Positions 6,794 through 9,385 of a stretch of 9,385 bases of DNA are shown here, piece after piece (within the stretch, counting starts at the first letter, position 1; the number at the start of each line of letters is the position of its first letter). Under the pieces are notes generated by a model, which did no database searches, was not told the DNA's origin, and saw only the letters and a program-made list of their open reading frames with translations. The DNA lies in contig JASLDZ010000131.1 of NCBI GenBank assembly GCA_030151985.1, positions 1-9,385 of the forward strand, written 5' to 3'. The DNA is from Caulobacteraceae bacterium (GTDB lineage Bacteria > Pseudomonadota > Alphaproteobacteria > Caulobacterales > Caulobacteraceae). The translations under genes and the position numbers were made by a program.

Positions 6794-7597
6794 TCACAGC
6801 GTGACCTCGAACCGCAGGCCGTCGAAGGCCGGCTCCACTCCCGGCGGCAGCCGCGCGCTGAGCTCCGCAAAATCGAGGTCGATGTGCATGTTGGTGAGGA
6901 TGGCGCGGCGGGGCTTGAGCGCGGTGATCCACTCCAGCGTCAGCGCCAGGTGCGCATGCGTCGGGTGGGGACGGTCGCGGAGGGCGTCCACGACCAGCAC
7001 CTCGACACCGGCGAGCGCGGCGAGCGCCGCCTCCGGCATTCGCACCACGTCGGGCGCGTAGCCGACCGGGCCGAAGCGGAAGCCGGCGCAGCTCACGAGC
7101 CCATGGTCCACCTCGAAGCTCTCCACCGGGACCGCGCCCGACGGCCCGTCCACCGCCCAGCGTTCGCCGTGCGCCGGCAGGGGGTGGAGGTCGCAGATGG
7201 CGGGATAGCCGCCCTGACTCTCGAAGATGTAGTCGAACCGCCGCTGCAGCGTCCGCCGGGTGTCGGCGTCGGCGTAGAGGGGGATGCGCCGGCGGTGACG
7301 GATGAAGAAGGCGCGCAGGTCGTCGACCCCGTGCACCTGGTCCGCGTGGTCATGCGTGAGCAGCGCCGCGTCGATCCGCGTCGCGCCCGCCGCCGCCGTC
7401 TGCAGCCGCAGGTCGGGCGAGGTGTCGACCAGCACCGTCGTGGCCTCCGCCTCGGCCTTGCGCCGCACGAGCAGGCTGCAGCGCGACCGCCGGTTGCGCG
7501 GGTCGGACGGGTCGCACGCGCCCCAGTCCCCGTCCGCCCGCGGCACGCCGCCGGAAGAGCCGCAGCCCAGGACGATGACCTCCAGCGCGCCGCTCAC
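6794..7597 (-). CDS. Metallo-beta-lactamase-fold hydrolase, PhnP-like
   Basis: 267 residues if started at the GTG at 7597, which overlaps the tatD stop by 4 bases (GTGA); no in-frame ATG sits near the expected N-terminus. The start EVIVLGCGSSGGVPRADGDW (6-25) is typical of PhnP-like metallohydrolases, as is CSLLVRR (40-46). VDTSPDLRLQ (57-66) and the metal motif THDHADQVHGVDDLR (81-95) follow, then DHG (164-166), GYAPDV (179-184), a D204-containing VVDALRD (202-208), HPTHAHL (211-217) and LTNMHIDLD (234-242). PhnP itself is a cyclic phosphate phosphodiesterase of phosphonate breakdown, but no phn genes are present, so the substrate is unknown. The last histidine of the HxHxDH motif is Q87. 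A gene of this family beside tatD is usual in alphaproteobacteria. Confidence 0.88.
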   Translation of the reverse strand: MSGALEVIVLGCGSSGGVPRADGDWGACDPSDPRNRRSRCSLLVRRKAEAEATTVLVDTSPDLRLQTAAAGATRIDAALLTHDHADQVHGVDDLRAFFIRHRRRIPLYADADTRRTLQRRFDYIFESQGGYPAICDLHPLPAHGERWAVDGPSGAVPVESFEVDHGLVSCAGFRFGPVGYAPDVVRMPEAALAALAGVEVLVVDALRDRPHPTHAHLALTLEWITALKPRRAILTNMHIDLDFAELSARLPPGVEPAFDGLRFEVTL

Positions 7598-8391
7598 GCC
7601 GCCCGCTCCGCCTGCCTGCGCGGGATGGCGTCGAACAGGTCGAAGAAGGCGGCCTCGGTCCGCGCCTCCGCCTCCCCCAGGCTCCAGCCGCGCAGCTCCG
7701 CCACCTTCGCCAGCACGTGCGGCAGGAAGGCGGGCTCGTTGCGCCGCCCGCGGTGCGGAACGGGGGCGAGATAGGGGCAGTCGGTCTCGACGATGATCCG
7801 GTCGGCCGGCATCTCGCGCACGAGCGCCCGCACGTCCTCCGCCGCCTTGAAGGTCGCGATACCGGAGACGGAGAACCACGCCCCGCCCTCCGCCGCCGTG
7901 CGCAGCAGCTCCGGCCCGCTGGTGTAGCAGTGCATCAGGACCTTCAGCGGCCCTCGCGCCCAGGCCTCGCGCAGCATCGCCGCCATGTCGTCGTCCGCCT
8001 CGCGGGTGTGGACGACGAGCGGCAGCCCCGTCAGCCGCGCCGCCTCGACGTGCGCCTGGAACACCGTGCGCTGCACGTCGCGCGGGCTGTGGTCGTAGTG
8101 GAAGTCGAGCCCGCACTCCCCGATCCCGACCACCCGGGGGTGGTCCGCCAGCTCCGCCAGTCGCGCGGGCGTCAGGTCCGCGAAGTCGCGCGCCTCATGC
8201 GGATGCACGCCGACGGTGGCCCAGACGTCGGGATGCGCCTCGGCGATCGCGCGGACGGCGGGGGCGTGGTCCAGCCGGTCGCAGATGGTCAGCATCAGCC
8301 CGACGCCGGCCTCGCGGGCGCGGGCGATCACCGCCTCGCGGTCGTCGGCGAAGGCGGGCGCGTGCAGGTTGACGTGGCTGTCGATCAGCAT
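7594..8391 (-). CDS. tatD: TatD-family metal-dependent deoxyribonuclease
   Basis: 265 residues, normal for TatD. TatD proteins are TIM-barrel hydrolases of the amidohydrolase superfamily, with DNase activity on 3' ends and suggested roles in DNA repair. Visible motifs are MLIDSHVNLH (1-10), TVGVHPHEA (59-67), VGIGECGLDFHYD (88-100) with E92, LPLVVHTREADDD (123-135) with H128, VLMHCYTSG (151-159) with H154, and IIVETDCPYLAPVPHRGRRN (199-218) with D204. The usual first metal motif HxH is here H6-V-N8, so one common ligand is Asn; H10 follows two residues later. All other metal ligands are present. It starts 6 bases after the holB stop and its stop overlaps the next start, so it is part of a compact operon. 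Confidence 0.93.
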   Translation of the reverse strand: MLIDSHVNLHAPAFADDREAVIARAREAGVGLMLTICDRLDHAPAVRAIAEAHPDVWATVGVHPHEARDFADLTPARLAELADHPRVVGIGECGLDFHYDHSPRDVQRTVFQAHVEAARLTGLPLVVHTREADDDMAAMLREAWARGPLKVLMHCYTSGPELLRTAAEGGAWFSVSGIATFKAAEDVRALVREMPADRIIVETDCPYLAPVPHRGRRNEPAFLPHVLAKVAELRGWSLGEAEARTEAAFFDLFDAIPRRQAERAA

Positions 8392-8397
8392 GGACGC

Positions 8398-9385
8398 TCA
8401 GGCCGCCAAAGGTCCGGGCAGCGGGCGGGTTCGGGCGGCGGCGGCGAGGTCCTGCATCAGCGTGTAGAAGGCGTCGGCGCGGTCCAGGTTCAAGGCCTCC
8501 CCCTCCCCGGCGGCGCGGCTCACCCGCTCCCACGCCTGCGCCCAGCGGTCGAGCCCGGTCGTGTCGCCCTGCGCCGCCGCCGCGGCCGAGCGGTCGCGCA
8601 CCGCCCGCGCCAGGTCGTCGAGCAGGGCGGAGAACCGCTCCGCCCCCGGCGCGCCGCGGAAGCCCTCCGCGAGCTTGAGGAGCGCGGCGGGATCGCCGTT
8701 GGGCAGGGAGTCGAGCAGCGCCTCGGCCTCGCCCCCGCGCCCGCCTTCCCCCGCCAGCGCCTTGCCCGGCGAGCCCCGCGCCTCCGCCGCCCGCCGCGCC
8801 GCCTCGACCGGCGGGACGCCTCGCGCTTGGAGCCAGTCGGTCAGCGCCTCCTGCGCCCATGGCCGGAACGTCAGCCGCCGGCAGCGGGAGCGGATGGTCG
8901 GCAGGAGACGCCCGGGCGCATGGCTGACCAGCAGCAGAACGCCCCGCGCCGGCGGCTCCTCCAGCGTCTTCAGCACCGCGTTGGCGGAATTGACGTTCAG
9001 GTCGTCGGCCGCGTCGATCAGCGCTACGCGATGAGGGGCCATCGCCGGCGCCTTGGAGAAGAACTCCGGCAGCTGGCGCACCTCGTCCACGGGGATGTTG
9101 CGGCGCGGCTTGCCGTCCTCGACCTCGCGCTGCAGCACCAGGAGGTCGGGATGCGAGCGGGCCGCGACCAGCCGGTTGACCGGGTCGGCGGGGCTGGAGC
9201 CCAGGACCCCGAACGCAACGTCGGCTCGGGCGCCCAGCAGCCGCCGCGCCGCGCGGAAGGCGAACCCCGCCTTGCCCAGCCCCTGCGGCCCGGCCAGCAG
9301 CCAGGCGTGGTGCAGCCGCCCGGAGCCGAGCGCGGCCTCGAAGTCGGCGGCCGGACCGTCCAGCCCGTCGAGCGGGTCGTAGCGG
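8398..9385 (-). CDS. holB: DNA polymerase III delta' subunit, C-terminal 328 residues (runs off the right edge)
   Basis: The gene enters from the right edge; base 9385 is the last base of a split codon and 328 residues are visible. The delta' subunit is part of the clamp loader that places the sliding clamp on primed DNA. Numbering from the first full visible codon: GRLHHAWLLAGPQGLGKAGF (22-41) with a P-loop-like segment, HPDLLVL (78-84), IPVDEVRQLPEFFSKAP (97-113), RVALIDAADDLNVNSANAVL (119-138), KTLEEPP (139-145) and the PTIRSRCRRL motif (162-171) with the SRC sequence typical of clamp-loader subunits. The region between the P-loop and HPDLL has no cysteines, so it lacks the zinc module of the E. 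coli protein. Probably only some 15 or so N-terminal residues are missing. tatD follows after 6 bases; metG, often between them in relatives, is absent here. Confidence 0.92.
   Translation of the reverse strand, partial: RYDPLDGLDGPAADFEAALGSGRLHHAWLLAGPQGLGKAGFAFRAARRLLGARADVAFGVLGSSPADPVNRLVAARSHPDLLVLQREVEDGKPRRNIPVDEVRQLPEFFSKAPAMAPHRVALIDAADDLNVNSANAVLKTLEEPPARGVLLLVSHAPGRLLPTIRSRCRRLTFRPWAQEALTDWLQARGVPPVEAARRAAEARGSPGKALAGEGGRGGEAEALLDSLPNGDPAALLKLAEGFRGAPGAERFSALLDDLARAVRDRSAAAAAQGDTTGLDRWAQAWERVSRAAGEGEALNLDRADAFYTLMQDLAAAARTRPLPGPLAA

Noticed and set aside
6781..6870. N-terminal extension of the Coq10-type protein to 6870
   Set aside because: It lies inside the metallohydrolase gene in another frame and has no family character.
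7598..8116. Extension of the metallohydrolase frame upstream to 8116
   Set aside because: It lies within tatD and is a low-complexity shadow; the conserved N-terminus begins at the GTG at 7597.

Overview
The window is a dense stretch of very GC-rich bacterial chromosome with no sign of mobile DNA. The gene set points to an alphaproteobacterium: a fused IspD-IspF enzyme, an ntrB-ntrC-ntrY cluster, a short stand-alone CinA C-terminal protein, a Coq10-type protein and a holB-tatD-metallohydrolase run. Codon use looks uniform and the third-position GC is high throughout. A Caulobacterales-like host is a plausible guess but is not proven by this sequence.

Layout, left to right. (1) Positions 1-2970, minus strand: the nitrogen-sensing cluster ntrB -> ntrC -> ntrY. 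ntrB and ntrC overlap by 4 bases; ntrY runs off the left edge. (2) 2971-3069: a short divergent intergenic region. (3) 3070-5425, plus strand: ispDF -> cinA (pncC type) -> an SAM-dependent O-methyltransferase, each pair joined by an ATGA stop/start overlap, so this is a tightly coupled operon. (4) 5429-6220, minus strand: a secreted OmpA-domain protein that also carries an EF-hand calcium loop. It converges on the methyltransferase with only 3 bases between the stop codons. (5) 6292-9385, minus strand: holB (runs off the right edge) -> tatD -> PhnP-like metallo-beta-lactamase-fold hydrolase -> coq10/ratA-type protein, nearly without gaps.

Most of the window is conserved housekeeping: nitrogen control, isoprenoid precursor synthesis, pyridine nucleotide salvage, DNA replication, nuclease function and respiratory quinone function. 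No defence system, CRISPR array, prophage, insertion sequence or RNA gene was seen.

The most notable signal is in NtrC. Its receiver and DNA-binding domains look intact, but the central AAA+ domain has lost the GAFTGA loop used to contact sigma-54 and also has Ala-Gly where the Walker B Asp-Glu pair should be. This regulator is therefore unlikely to work as a classical sigma-54 activator. Secondary points are the EF-hand/OmpA architecture, metal-ligand substitutions in the TatD and metallohydrolase proteins, and the absence of dusB and metG from positions where related genomes usually have them.
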